From Oceanicola sp. 22II-s10i (GTDB lineage: Bacteria > Pseudomonadota > Alphaproteobacteria > Rhodobacterales > Rhodobacteraceae), in assembly GCF_002210105.1 (NCBI RefSeq), contig NZ_AQQU01000003.1, positions 62,001 through 126,000 on the forward strand: 64,000 nt of DNA. The letters are read 5' to 3'. This document shows positions 36,714 to 45,983 of the stretch, one piece after another. The notes beneath the pieces were generated by a model. That model did not search any database. It was not told where the DNA came from and saw nothing but the letters and a program-made list of their open reading frames with translations. Position 1 is the stretch's first letter. Every line of letters begins with the position of its first letter. The position numbers were made by a program, and so were the translations under genes.

Positions 36714-38678
36714 ATGCAGACCAGGTTTCTGAAATCGACCACCGCGATCCTTCTCGCGCTGTCGGTCGCCGTCCCCGCGCCCGCCGTGGCCCAGCAATCC
36801 GCCGTCCAGGACGAGGTGGAGAAGGTCCAGAAGAAACTCCAGGAGGAGCTGGACAAGGTCACCGGCAAGGAAAAGAAAGCCGAAGAGGGTGAAGTCGAGG
36901 CGGAGGCAAGCGCCGACGGCTCCATCGAGTCCGAAGAGAACTCCGAGACCGCCGAGGCGCGGGACGAGATGAAGCCGGACGAGAACGCCAGCGACACCGC
37001 CGAGGCCGCCACGACGGCAGCCCCCGAGGCGACCGCGGAGGCCGTCCAGGAAACCACCGACGCCGCACCGCAGGCCGAGGCGACCGCCGAAGCGGGCACC
37101 GAGGTGAAGCCGGAGGCAGACGCCGCGGAAAATGCCGAAGCTCCGGCTGAAGCTCCGGCTGAAACGACGACGACCGCCGAAGGCGCCGCGACGACGGAAG
37201 AACCCGCGACGGAGCAGGCGACGGACGCCACCGCCGCACCGGCAGAAGAGACCACCGAGACGGCCGAAACCACCGGTGACCAGCCCGCGACCGAACAGGC
37301 AGCGGACGCCACCGGCGAGCCGCAGGACACCCGTCCCGCCGAAACGGCCGAAGGCACCCAGCCGGCTGCCGACGGTGAGGTGACGACCACCGCGGAATCC
37401 GGCGACGCCCCGGCGGATGCCGAGACGACCACCACCGCCGAAACCGAAGGCGCGACGACAGACACCGAAGCCACGACCACCGCGGAAACCGGGTCCGAGA
37501 CGACCGAGGCCGAGACGACCACGACCGCCGAGACGGACACCACGGCCGCAGACACCGAAGCGCAGGAACGCGCCGAAGCGGCCGCCGGCGACCAGCCGAC
37601 GGCCGAATCAGGCGAAGCGCCCGAAACGATGGCCGCGCAGGCCGGTGAAGACGGCGGCACGCTGATCGAGGAAACCGTCACCGAAGAGTCGCAGCGCTCC
37701 TCCTCCGAGGAGTTCAACACCGCCGTGGACGGTCAGGCCGACGCGAACGCCCAGACCACCGCGCAGGCGGAAAGCGACGATGACGGGGGTCTCTCGACCG
37801 CCGAGAAGATTGCCGTCTTCGGTCTCGGCGCCCTTGCCGTCGGTGCCCTGCTGAACAATGGCCAGCGGGTCGTGTCGAACTCCGGCGACCGCGTCGTGGT
37901 CGAGGAAAACGGCACATACCGCGTGCTCAAGAACGACGACGTTCTGCTGCGCCAGCCGGGTGCGGACGTGAAGACCTATGCTTTCAACGACGGCTCGACC
38001 CGCACCGTGGTCGTGAATCCCGATGGCAGCCAGGTCGAAACCATCCGCGCCGCCGACGGCCGCGTCCTGACACGGACCAAGGTTCTGGCCGACGGCCGCC
38101 AGGTCGTGCTGTTCGACGACACGCAGGCGGTCCAGCAGGTGGCTGTGAACGAACTGCCGCAGGCCACCAGCACCCGCAGCTCGGTGACCGCCAACAGCGG
38201 TGACGAGGCCGCGCTGCGCGATGCGCTCCGTGCCAGCCTTGCCACCGATCCGGGCCGCAACTTCTCGCTCGCCCAGGTGCGTGGCATCGACGGCGTGCGC
38301 AAGCTGGCCCCCGAGGTCGAAGTGGACAACGTGAACTTCCGCACCGCCTCGGCCGTGATCGAGCCGCAGGAAGCCGAAGCGCTGTCCTCGCTCGGCAATG
38401 CCATGCGCTCGGCGATCGAGGAGAACCCCGGCGAGGTCTTCCTGATCGAAGGCCATACGGATGCCGTCGGCGACGCGGGCTACAACCTCGCCCTGTCCGA
38501 CCGCCGTGCGGAATCGCTGGCCCTCGCGCTGACAGAGTATTTCAACGTGCCGCCGGAAAACATGGTGATCCAGGGCTACGGTGAAGCCGACCTCAAGGTC
38601 GAAACCGCCAGCGCCGAACGCCAGAACCGCCGCGCCGCGGTCCGCCGGATCACGCCGCTGCTGGAAGGCCGCAGCTAA
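36714..38678 (+). CDS. Large OmpA family outer-membrane protein with acidic repeat region
   Basis: 654 residues. A signal peptide (1-26, AVA-QQ) is followed by a Glu/Ala/Thr-rich, repetitive stretch (about 50-340, repeats like TTTAETE and TAETE), a hydrophobic segment (about 363-380), a beta-rich middle (NGTYRVLKNDDVLLRQPGADV) and an OmpA C-terminal peptidoglycan-binding domain (about 538-654, IEGHTDAVGDAGYNLALSDRRAE). It probably links the outer membrane to the cell wall with a long extended spacer. Start at 36714 has AAGGAA upstream. A strong terminator follows. Confidence 0.9.
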   Translation: MQTRFLKSTTAILLALSVAVPAPAVAQQSAVQDEVEKVQKKLQEELDKVTGKEKKAEEGEVEAEASADGSIESEENSETAEARDEMKPDENASDTAEAATTAAPEATAEAVQETTDAAPQAEATAEAGTEVKPEADAAENAEAPAEAPAETTTTAEGAATTEEPATEQATDATAAPAEETTETAETTGDQPATEQAADATGEPQDTRPAETAEGTQPAADGEVTTTAESGDAPADAETTTTAETEGATTDTEATTTAETGSETTEAETTTTAETDTTAADTEAQERAEAAAGDQPTAESGEAPETMAAQAGEDGGTLIEETVTEESQRSSSEEFNTAVDGQADANAQTTAQAESDDDGGLSTAEKIAVFGLGALAVGALLNNGQRVVSNSGDRVVVEENGTYRVLKNDDVLLRQPGADVKTYAFNDGSTRTVVVNPDGSQVETIRAADGRVLTRTKVLADGRQVVLFDDTQAVQQVAVNELPQATSTRSSVTANSGDEAALRDALRASLATDPGRNFSLAQVRGIDGVRKLAPEVEVDNVNFRTASAVIEPQEAEALSSLGNAMRSAIEENPGEVFLIEGHTDAVGDAGYNLALSDRRAESLALALTEYFNVPPENMVIQGYGEADLKVETASAERQNRRAAVRRITPLLEGRS

Positions 38679-38715
38679 GCCTCTGGCCGCGCATTCCGCG
38701 TCCGACTGAAACCAG

Positions 38716-38745
38716 ACGCCCCCGCAGTGTCCTGCGGGGGCGTTT
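38716..38745 (+). terminator. Rho-independent terminator of the OmpA gene
   Basis: A perfect 12-base stem ACGCCCCCGCAG / CTGCGGGGGCGT with a TGTC loop, ending in TTTCC. It is placed 37 bases after the OmpA stop codon and also faces the minus-strand gene ending at 38772, so it may serve both sides. Confidence 0.85.
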
Positions 38746-38771
38746 CCATGTCCGGGCATCCCGTGACGGCG

Positions 38772-39041
38772 TCACCGCTTTCCGAACAACGAGCCAAGCC
38801 AGCCCGACCGGCGCGGGGGCGGATTGTGCCACTCGCCCGACCAGAGATCGTAATAGGTGAGATCGGCAAGCGCGCGGGGCACGGCATCCTCGCCGATCGC
38901 CTCGATCACCTTCTCGGGCACCGACACGCCAAGGTCGCCGTCGTCCAGCGCAAAGACCTCGATATGGGCGTCGAGGGCAGTCAGCCGCTGTCCGACCTCG
39001 TCCGCCCGGCCCTCCGACCGGACCACCAGATGTCGCGCCAT
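38772..39041 (-). CDS. Small protein of unknown function
   Basis: 89 residues: MARHLVVRSEGRADEVGQRL, then IEVFALDDGDLGVSVPEKVIEAIGEDAVPRALADLTYYDLW and a short basic tail. It starts 2 bases after the gene at 39044-39301, probably in one transcript. Codon use is like the neighbours. No family recognised. Confidence 0.6.
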   Translation of the reverse strand: MARHLVVRSEGRADEVGQRLTALDAHIEVFALDDGDLGVSVPEKVIEAIGEDAVPRALADLTYYDLWSGEWHNPPPRRSGWLGSLFGKR

Positions 39042-39043
39042 GC

Positions 39044-39301
39044 TCAGCCCCGCATGAACGTGACCACATCCGCACCAAGCGCGGCGGCGGTCAATGTCGT
39101 ATCGGCCGTGCCGTCGAGCGTCTGTCCCCGGACGTCGAAAATCACCTCCAGCGACCGGATCTTGGGCGGCAGGTTCGCGCGGCCCTGCGCGATGCGCGCC
39201 CGTGTGAAACGCGCCGCCAGCGTCACGCCTTCGGGCGTCTCGAGATAATGGTTGTGCACGAGGATGCAGCGCTCCCCGTGGATGACTTCCGGTACGAACA
39301 T
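39044..39301 (-). CDS. Small protein of unknown function
   Basis: 85 residues: MFVPEVIHGERCILVHNHYLETPEGVTLAARF and IRSLEVIFDVRGQTLDGTAD..LTAAALGADVVTFMRG. A GGAGG ribosome-binding site 5 bases before the ATG supports it. The next gene starts 2 bases after its stop. No family recognised. Confidence 0.65.
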   Translation of the reverse strand: MFVPEVIHGERCILVHNHYLETPEGVTLAARFTRARIAQGRANLPPKIRSLEVIFDVRGQTLDGTADTTLTAAALGADVVTFMRG

Positions 39302-39466
39302 GGCAACCTCCGATTGCGCACTCTTGCCGATGGCGACCGTTTCGGCAACCGGCCTGTCTGTTCGGCACGACACCCGGCGCGCCTCCGCCAAATCCTCCGC
39401 GGGACCGCATCCCCTTGACCCCGCCGACCGCAGGGCCGACATATCGCGCACCAAACGGAGGCCCCC

Positions 39467-40045
39467 ATGCCCGAACGCAATCAAGCCGCCCTCGATTTCC
39501 TGCTGTCGCGCCGGTCGCGCCCGGCCAAGACGCTTTCCGCCCCCGCGCCGGGGCGGGACGAGCTGGCGACGATCCTGACCGCCGCCGCCCGCACGCCCGA
39601 CCATGGCAAGCTTGAGCCGTGGCGCTTCATCGTGCTGGAGCGCGGGGCGCTGGACCGGCTGGCCGTGCTCGCCAAGGAGCGGGGCAGGGCGCTCGGCAAG
39701 GATGACGTGGACACCGGCAAGGCGGTCAGCCAGTTCGCCGACAGCCCGCTGGCCGTCGTCGTGGTGGAAAGCCCGGTCGACAGTCCCAAGATCCCCCCGC
39801 TGGAACAGACCTATTCCGCGGGCGCCGTCGGCCTGTCGCTGCTGAACGCGGCCCTCGCCGCGGGCTGGGGCGCGAACTGGCTGACCGGCTGGGCCGCCCA
39901 TGACCGTGCCTTCGTGACCGAGGGCCTCGGCCTCGCGCCCCATGAGCGCGTGACCGCCATCGTTCACATCGGCACCGAAGGCTCGGCCCCGCCCGACCGT
40001 CCCCGCCCGGATCTGGAACGGAAGGTCACATGGCTGTCGGCCTGA
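39467..40045 (+). CDS. Nitroreductase family flavoprotein
   Basis: 192 residues with the NR pattern (LLSRRSRPAKTLSAPAP, TAAARTPDHGKLEPWRF, AGAVGLSLLNAALAAGWGANWLTG), most like the YdjA-type short nitroreductases. It probably reduces quinones or nitro compounds with FMN. A CGGAGG ribosome-binding site precedes the ATG. Its end overlaps the next gene by 16 bases. Confidence 0.9.
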   Translation: MPERNQAALDFLLSRRSRPAKTLSAPAPGRDELATILTAAARTPDHGKLEPWRFIVLERGALDRLAVLAKERGRALGKDDVDTGKAVSQFADSPLAVVVVESPVDSPKIPPLEQTYSAGAVGLSLLNAALAAGWGANWLTGWAAHDRAFVTEGLGLAPHERVTAIVHIGTEGSAPPDRPRPDLERKVTWLSA

Positions 40046-40737
40046 TCCTCCGCGCCTTCTCGCTGACGCTGTCGCAGACCGGCGACCCGCGCTTCCGCCG
40101 GGTGCTGTTCCTCGGCGTCGGGCTGACCTTCGCGCTGCTGGTCGCGGTCTTCGCGGCCTTCCTGCTGCTGCTCAACTGGCTGATCGGCCCCGAGGCGACG
40201 CTGCCGCTGATCGGCGAGGTGACGTGGATCAACGATCTGGCCACGCTGACGACCTTTTTCGTGCTGATGATCATGTCGGTCTTCCTGATGGTGCCCGTCG
40301 CCTCGGCCATCACCTCGATGTTCCTCGACGATGTCGCGCAGGCGGTGGAGGACAAGCATTATCCCACGCTGCCCCCCGTCGGCCGCCAGCCCGTGGGCGA
40401 GGCGATCCGCGACACGGTCAACTTCCTCGGTGTGCTGATCGGCGCGAACGTGGTGGCGCTGATCCTCTACGTCCTGCTGCCGCCCTTCGCGCTGTTCATC
40501 TTCTGGGGGCTGAACGGCTTCCTGCTGGGCCGCGAATACTACACGCTGGCCGCCATGCGCCGGGTCGGCCGGGAAGAGGCGAAGCGCCTGCGCAAGCGCC
40601 ATGCGCTGACCATCTGGGCGGCGGGGGTGCTGATGGCGATGCCGCTGTCGATCCCGCTGGTGAACCTCGTGATCCCGATCCTCGGGGCCGCGACCTTCAC
40701 CCACATCTACCACGGGCTGGACGGCCGCCGCGGTTAG
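40030..40737 (+). CDS. EI24/CysZ-type membrane protein
   Basis: 235 residues with hydrophobic segments near 24-52, 70-95, 130-155 and 195-220, and the family pattern LNGFLLGREYYTLAAMRR. CysZ-type proteins are sulfate importers in some bacteria, but assignment to sulfate is not certain here. The start overlaps the nitroreductase end (16 bases). It is convergent with the DUF1467 gene, sharing 4 bases at its end. Confidence 0.85.
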   Translation: MAVGLILRAFSLTLSQTGDPRFRRVLFLGVGLTFALLVAVFAAFLLLLNWLIGPEATLPLIGEVTWINDLATLTTFFVLMIMSVFLMVPVASAITSMFLDDVAQAVEDKHYPTLPPVGRQPVGEAIRDTVNFLGVLIGANVVALILYVLLPPFALFIFWGLNGFLLGREYYTLAAMRRVGREEAKRLRKRHALTIWAAGVLMAMPLSIPLVNLVIPILGAATFTHIYHGLDGRRG

Positions 40738-41036
40738 TTCCGCGGCGTGTCGCGCCACATGGAATCGCCGGTCCCCATCCGTCCGAACCAGTCGATATCG
40801 CGGACGCTGATCCAGCCCGACAGGATGATCCCGCCGATGATGACCCAGAGCACGGCGGAAATGCCGGTCGTGATCCAGATCTTCTTTTTCAGGTGATGCA
40901 CCTCGGGCGCGCCCGACTGGGTGCCCGGCGTCACCTCGCCCATGTCCTGCTGTGTCTTGATCCGCACGGGCGCGATGATCAGCAGCACCATGAACCAGAT
41001 GACCGCGAACAGGACGAGGGCGGATGTCGGTCCCAT
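40734..41036 (-). CDS. DUF1467 family membrane protein
   Basis: 100 residues with two membrane helices (about 5-24 and 52-72) separated by a charged loop (QQDMGEVTPGTQSGAPEVHHLKKK). Function unknown; the family is typical of alphaproteobacteria. It is translationally coupled (TGATG) with the methylmalonyl-CoA epimerase gene upstream. Confidence 0.85.
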   Translation of the reverse strand: MGPTSALVLFAVIWFMVLLIIAPVRIKTQQDMGEVTPGTQSGAPEVHHLKKKIWITTGISAVLWVIIGGIILSGWISVRDIDWFGRMGTGDSMWRDTPRN

Positions 41037-41440
41037 CAGACCTGCTCCAGCTCCACGAGGCAGCCGTTGAAGTCCTTGGGATGCAGGAACAGCACCGGCT
41101 TGCCATGCGCGCCGATCTTGGGATTGCCGTCGCCCAGCACCCGCGCGCCGGTCGATTTCAGGTGATCGCGCGCCGCGATGATGTCGTCGACCTCGTAGCA
41201 GACATGGTGGATGCCGCCCGCCGGGTTCTTGTCGAGGAAGCCCTGGATGGGCGAGCCTTCGCCAAGCGGATAGAGCAGTTCGATCTTGGTGTTCGGCAGT
41301 TCGATGAACACGACGGTCACGCCGTGATCCGGCTCGTCCTGCGGGGCACCGACCTTGGCGCCGAGCGCGCTGCGATACTGCTCCGACGCGGCCTCGAGGT
41401 CGGGCACGGCGATGGCGACATGGTTCAGGCGGCCGATCAT
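41036..41440 (-). CDS. mce: Methylmalonyl-CoA epimerase
   Basis: 134 residues, one vicinal-oxygen-chelate fold. NHVAIAVPDLEAA, PNTKIELLYPLGEGSPI and GGIHHVCYEVDD contain the metal ligand His and Glu residues. It interconverts (R)- and (S)-methylmalonyl-CoA in propionate and branched-chain acid breakdown. An AAGGAG ribosome-binding site is before the ATG. The DUF1467 gene follows by a 1-base overlap. Confidence 0.94.
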   Translation of the reverse strand: MIGRLNHVAIAVPDLEAASEQYRSALGAKVGAPQDEPDHGVTVVFIELPNTKIELLYPLGEGSPIQGFLDKNPAGGIHHVCYEVDDIIAARDHLKSTGARVLGDGNPKIGAHGKPVLFLHPKDFNGCLVELEQV

Positions 41441-41650
41441 GGGTCTCTCCTTGCTCAGGTTTCAGACCTTATGCGCTGGCCCGGCCCGCCGTTCAAGCGC
41501 CCCCGCCGCGACCAACGCGCGCGGACATCCGCCGCCCTTCCGCGCGGTGACGGCCCTTCACAGCACCGCGATCCGCGCCCCGGCCCTTGACGGCGGGGGC
41601 AGGGACGGAAACAACGTCCCCAACGACCATGCCGGCCCGAAGGAGTCCCC

Positions 41651-43936
41651 ATGAAGTTCCGTTTTCCCATCGTCATCATCGACGAGGACTTCCGGTCCGA
41701 GAACACCTCGGGCCTCGGCATCCGCGCGCTGGCCGATGCGATCACCGCCGAAGGCTTCGAGGTGCTGGGCGCCACAAGCTACGGCGACCTCAGCCAGTTC
41801 GCGCAGCAGCAGAGCCGTGCGTCGGCCTTCGTCCTGTCCATCGACGACGAGGAATTCACCCCCGGCCCGGACCTCGATCCCGCGGTCGTGAACCTGCGCA
41901 ACTTCATCGAGGAGGTGCGCTGGAAGAACGACGAGGTGCCGATCTACATCTACGGCGAGACCAAGACCTCGCGCCACCTGCCCAACGACATCCTGCGCGA
42001 GCTGCACGGCTTCATCCACATGTTCGAGGACACGCCGGAATTCGTGGCCAAGCACATCATCCGCGAGGCCAAGACCTACCTTGAAGGCATCCAGCCGCCG
42101 TTCTTCAAGGCGCTTCTGGATTACGCCGAGGACGGATCCTATTCCTGGCACTGCCCCGGCCATTCCGGCGGCGTCGCCTTCCTGAAAAGCCCGATCGGGC
42201 AGATGTATCACCAGTTCTACGGTGAGAACATGCTGCGCGCCGACGTCTGCAACGCGGTCGAGGAGCTGGGCCAGCTCCTGGACCACAACGGCGCCATCGG
42301 GGCGTCGGAACGCAACGCCGCGCGGATCTTCAACGCCGATCACTGCTTTTTCGTGACGAATGGCACCTCGACCTCGAACAAGATGGTCTGGCACCACACC
42401 GTCGCCCCCGGCGACGTGGTGGTCGTGGACCGCAACTGTCACAAGTCGATCCTGCATTCGATCATCATGACCGGCGCGATCCCGGTCTTCCTGCGCCCGA
42501 CCCGCAACCACTGGGGCATCATCGGGCCGATCCCGCATTCGGAATTCGAACCCGAGGCGATCAAGGCGAAGATCCGCGACAACCCGCTGCTCGAAGGCTA
42601 CGACGCCGACACCGTCAAGCCGCGCATCATGACGCTGACCCAGTCGACCTATGACGGCGTGCTCTACAACACCGAGGTCATCAAGAACCTGCTCGACGGC
42701 TATGTCGAGAACCTGCATTTCGACGAGGCATGGCTGCCCCACGCCGCCTTCCACCCGTTCTACGGCAGCTACCACGCCATGGGGAAAAAGCGCGACCGGA
42801 CCAGGCATTCCGTCACCTACGCCACCCAGTCCGTGCACAAGCTGCTGGCCGGCATCTCGCAGGCCAGCCACGTGCTGGTGCAGGACAGCGACGAGACCAA
42901 GCTCGACCGGCATCTCTTCAACGAGAGCTACCTGATGCACACCTCCACCAGCCCGCAGTATTCGATCATCGCCTCCTGCGATGTCGCGGCGGCGATGATG
43001 GAGCCGCCGGGCGGCACCGCGCTGGTCGAGGAAAGCCTGATGGAGGCGCTCGATTTCCGCCGCGCCATGCGCAAGGTGGACGAGGAATTCGGCAACGACT
43101 GGTGGTTCCAGGTCTGGGGCCCCGACACCCTCGCCGAAGAGGGCATCGGCCGCACCAAGGACTGGGAGCTGAAGAAGACCGACAGCGAAGGCGTCGAATC
43201 CTCGGGCGAGGACGCATGGCACGGCTTCGGCGACATGGCGCGCGGGTTCAACATGCTGGACCCGATCAAGGCCACGATCATCACCCCCGGCCTGAACATC
43301 GACGGCCGGTTCGAGGAGACGGGGATCCCGGCCTCCATCGTGTCGAAATACCTGACCGAACACGGCGTGGTGGTCGAGAAGACCGGCCTCTATTCGTTCT
43401 TCATCATGTTCACCATCGGCATCACCAAGGGCCGCTGGAACACGCTGCTGACCGCGCTGCAGCAGTTCAAGGACGACTACGCCAAGAACCAGCCGATCTG
43501 GCGCTCCATGCCCGAATTCTGCGAAAAGCAGCCGCGCTATGAAAAGATGGGGCTGATGGACCTCTGCCAGCACGTCCACGCGCTCTATGCGAAATACGAC
43601 GTCGCGCGGCTGTCGACCGAGATGTATCTCTCCGAACACCGCCCCGCGATGACGCCGCACGCCGCGTTCTCGCACATCGCGCGCCGCCAGACCGACCGGG
43701 TCGCCATCGACGATCTGGAAGGCCGGATCACCACCAGCCTCGTGACGCCCTATCCGCCGGGCATTCCGCTGCTGATCCCCGGCGAGGTGTTCAACAAGCG
43801 GATCGTGGACTACCTCAAGTTCAACCGCGAATTCGCGCGCGAATGTCCGGGGTTCGAAACGGACATCCACGGTCTGGTGCAGGAGGTCGGTGACGACGGC
43901 ACGATCACCTACTTCGCGGACTGCGTGGCCGAATAG
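41651..43936 (+). CDS. Orn/Lys/Arg decarboxylase (fold type I, PLP)
   Basis: 761 residues. It has the family's N-terminal wing/receiver-like domain (about 1-130), the PLP domain with the Schiff-base lysine Lys397 in SVHKLLAGIS, and the C-terminal domain. It likely decarboxylates arginine, lysine or ornithine, for polyamine synthesis or acid tolerance; the exact substrate cannot be read from the sequence. An AAGGAG ribosome-binding site precedes the ATG. Confidence 0.9.
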   Translation: MKFRFPIVIIDEDFRSENTSGLGIRALADAITAEGFEVLGATSYGDLSQFAQQQSRASAFVLSIDDEEFTPGPDLDPAVVNLRNFIEEVRWKNDEVPIYIYGETKTSRHLPNDILRELHGFIHMFEDTPEFVAKHIIREAKTYLEGIQPPFFKALLDYAEDGSYSWHCPGHSGGVAFLKSPIGQMYHQFYGENMLRADVCNAVEELGQLLDHNGAIGASERNAARIFNADHCFFVTNGTSTSNKMVWHHTVAPGDVVVVDRNCHKSILHSIIMTGAIPVFLRPTRNHWGIIGPIPHSEFEPEAIKAKIRDNPLLEGYDADTVKPRIMTLTQSTYDGVLYNTEVIKNLLDGYVENLHFDEAWLPHAAFHPFYGSYHAMGKKRDRTRHSVTYATQSVHKLLAGISQASHVLVQDSDETKLDRHLFNESYLMHTSTSPQYSIIASCDVAAAMMEPPGGTALVEESLMEALDFRRAMRKVDEEFGNDWWFQVWGPDTLAEEGIGRTKDWELKKTDSEGVESSGEDAWHGFGDMARGFNMLDPIKATIITPGLNIDGRFEETGIPASIVSKYLTEHGVVVEKTGLYSFFIMFTIGITKGRWNTLLTALQQFKDDYAKNQPIWRSMPEFCEKQPRYEKMGLMDLCQHVHALYAKYDVARLSTEMYLSEHRPAMTPHAAFSHIARRQTDRVAIDDLEGRITTSLVTPYPPGIPLLIPGEVFNKRIVDYLKFNREFARECPGFETDIHGLVQEVGDDGTITYFADCVAE

Positions 43937-43944
43937 CCGGCGTG

Positions 43945-43970
43945 CCCCCGCGCATCAGCGGTTGCGGGGG
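43945..43970 (+). terminator. Possible terminator hairpin after the decarboxylase gene
   Basis: CCCCCGC - 12-base loop - GCGGGGG, just after the stop codon. There is no T-run, and it overlaps the end of the opposite small gene, so this is weak. Confidence 0.35.
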
Positions 43971-44179
43971 TGGTTCCGGGCGTCCCGCTCGTTCCCGCGC
44001 CGGTAGTTGCCGGTCAGTCGGGCCATCTCCTGCTGGCGGGCGTCTTCGTCCATGGTCGCCGCCTCGGCCAGAAAGGCCGCCGCGTCGGCACCCCTGAGAA
44101 CGGTGGCCTGCCGCCCGCGGTGGCTGATGACGACCTCGCCACTCTTGCGGGCCGAGTAGCGGAAGCCGAGGTCCGTCAA
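43955..44179 (-). CDS. Small protein of unknown function
   Basis: 74 residues, TDLGFRYSARKSGEVVISHRGRQATVLRGADAAAFL and a charged, Arg-rich tail (GNYRRGNERDARNHPRNR). The only in-frame common start is TTG at 44179, with a poorly placed ribosome-binding site; the open frame continues to 44251 and the sequence GITFGTGCKAL just upstream looks coding. The true start could therefore be a rare codon further up. No family is recognised. Confidence 0.55.
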   Translation of the reverse strand: MTDLGFRYSARKSGEVVISHRGRQATVLRGADAAAFLAEAATMDEDARQQEMARLTGNYRRGNERDARNHPRNR

Positions 44180-44231
44180 TGCCTTGCAGCCCGTTCCGAA
44201 GGTGATCCCGTTCGGGGGCGGAGGGTCGCGA

Positions 44232-45983
44232 TCATGACCCGTATTCCGCCTTCAGCCGGTCGGCGAGCCTCACCGCCAACGCCATCATCATCAGCGTCGG
44301 ATTGGCGTGCCCGGTGGTCGGCATCACCGATCCGCCCGCCAGATAGACCCCGTGCACGTCGTGCAGGCGACAGTCCGGCGTGACGACGCCCGTGGTCGGG
44401 CTCTCGGACATCCGCGTCGTGCCGGTCGTGTGGCCCATGTCGATCACCGGCACGGCCCCGGCCTCCCCGGATGCGGCCCAGTCGGGCAACTCCGGCACCG
44501 GCAGGCAGGCCTCCGCCAGCCCGTCCCGCAGCATCTGCGTCATTCGCAGCAGGGTCCGCCGTTCCCGCGTGCCAACGCGCCAGCGCACCTCGGGCAGGGG
44601 CAGGCCGAACGGGTCCGACTGGTCCGACAGCACCACCCGGTTGTCGCGGTCCGGCGCCTGTTCCACGATGCCCTGCGCCTCGGCCCCGACCAGCTTGTGC
44701 GGCACGCCGCGGAACTGGAATTCGCGCGCCGCCGTGCCCGGCATCCGCCGCAGCACCGTGTCGACGATGAACCGCCGCGCGCTGTCCGGCATCCGGTCGC
44801 TCTGCAGCGCCCGCAGCCCCACGGCCTTGGCCACGTGACCCGGCCCGAGCGCCACCGTCACCGCGTCCCGGTAGGGCGAGGGGCTTGTGCGGCGCACGAG
44901 TCGGGCCAGCGCGCTGACCGGATCGTCCTCGGCCCGCGTCTCCATGAAGAAGACCGCGCCGTTGACCAGTTCCTCGGCCTCCTGCCGCGTCTCGGACAGG
45001 GCCAGCCCGTGGGCGTACATGTGGCTATGCCCGTCGTGCCGCAGCCCGTAGAACCCGAACCGGCCGGCGATGCCGGGCGCGGCGGCGGCGTCGAACCGCC
45101 CGACCGGGGCCAGCAGGTGGTCGGAAAGGTGACGTCCGACCAGATCGTTGCGATTGCCCAGCCCCGGCGCGTGGCTGCCGCGCGACACCAGCAGCAGGCG
45201 CGCGTTCTCGATCGCGCTGGCCGCCAGCACGCAGGCCCTCGCGCGCACCGTCGCGCGCCCGCCATCCGGCGTCGCGACCTCCAGCCGGTCGAACCGGCCG
45301 CCGTCCGGGTCCGTATGCACCTGCGTCACGGTGGCGTTCAGCAGCACCCGGACATTGTCGGCCTCCAGCGCCGCGAACTCCGCCCCGAAGCGCATCACGT
45401 CCATCGGGTTGATCCGCCCGCGCGAGAACTGCCAGAAGAAGTCGCGGAACGCCGCCGGATCCACCTCCGGCTCCGGGCGGGCACTGCCGGCCAGGTCCCA
45501 GAACCTCGCGTCATAGACATTCGGCCCGAGGTTCAGGAACCCCGCCGCCCGGTCCACGTAGGGCGCGAGCGCTTCGTGCGACACCGGCCAGCCGGACCCC
45601 GGAACCCACGGCCGCGCCGCAAAGTCGATCGCGTCGAACGACGCCGACTTCCCGGCCCATGCCTGCGTCGAGCCGCCGAGCCCCCGGCACCGGACCCCGA
45701 ACCGCTGGACCTCGCCCGACCAGGCCGAGGGCAGGGCGCTGTGATAGGCCGCGCGGCGGGCCTGGAACCCGTCCTCCGCCGCCCCGTCGACCGCCGCGAC
45801 CGCATTCAGCGCCGCATGCTCCGGCGTCTCGGCGCTCAGCCCGCTTTCCAGCACCAAGACCCGCAGACCGGAGCCGATCAGCTCCTGCGCGACGCTCAGG
45901 CCGCTCGGGCCGCCACCAACGATAACGATATCCGTTTCAAGCGGCGTCTGCGGGGGCAGGTCGTCAAATCGGTCGATCTGCAT
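44232..45983 (-). CDS. GMC-type FAD oxidoreductase
   Basis: 583 residues. The FAD-binding motif GGGPSG is near residue 20, and the C-terminal GMC signature (MGHTTGTTRMSESPTTGVVTP, GHANPTLMMMAL) is intact with catalytic His/Asn. It likely oxidises an alcohol or sugar. The start at 45983 is chosen before LETDIVIVGGG. It is divergent from a DegT aminotransferase gene, suggesting a shared sugar or cell-surface pathway. Confidence 0.9.
   Translation of the reverse strand: MQIDRFDDLPPQTPLETDIVIVGGGPSGLSVAQELIGSGLRVLVLESGLSAETPEHAALNAVAAVDGAAEDGFQARRAAYHSALPSAWSGEVQRFGVRCRGLGGSTQAWAGKSASFDAIDFAARPWVPGSGWPVSHEALAPYVDRAAGFLNLGPNVYDARFWDLAGSARPEPEVDPAAFRDFFWQFSRGRINPMDVMRFGAEFAALEADNVRVLLNATVTQVHTDPDGGRFDRLEVATPDGGRATVRARACVLAASAIENARLLLVSRGSHAPGLGNRNDLVGRHLSDHLLAPVGRFDAAAAPGIAGRFGFYGLRHDGHSHMYAHGLALSETRQEAEELVNGAVFFMETRAEDDPVSALARLVRRTSPSPYRDAVTVALGPGHVAKAVGLRALQSDRMPDSARRFIVDTVLRRMPGTAAREFQFRGVPHKLVGAEAQGIVEQAPDRDNRVVLSDQSDPFGLPLPEVRWRVGTRERRTLLRMTQMLRDGLAEACLPVPELPDWAASGEAGAVPVIDMGHTTGTTRMSESPTTGVVTPDCRLHDVHGVYLAGGSVMPTTGHANPTLMMMALAVRLADRLKAEYGS

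Noticed and set aside
41558-43870. Minus-strand open frame of about 770 codons opposite the decarboxylase
   Set aside because: Antisense shadow; the plus strand has a clear PLP enzyme with ribosome-binding site.
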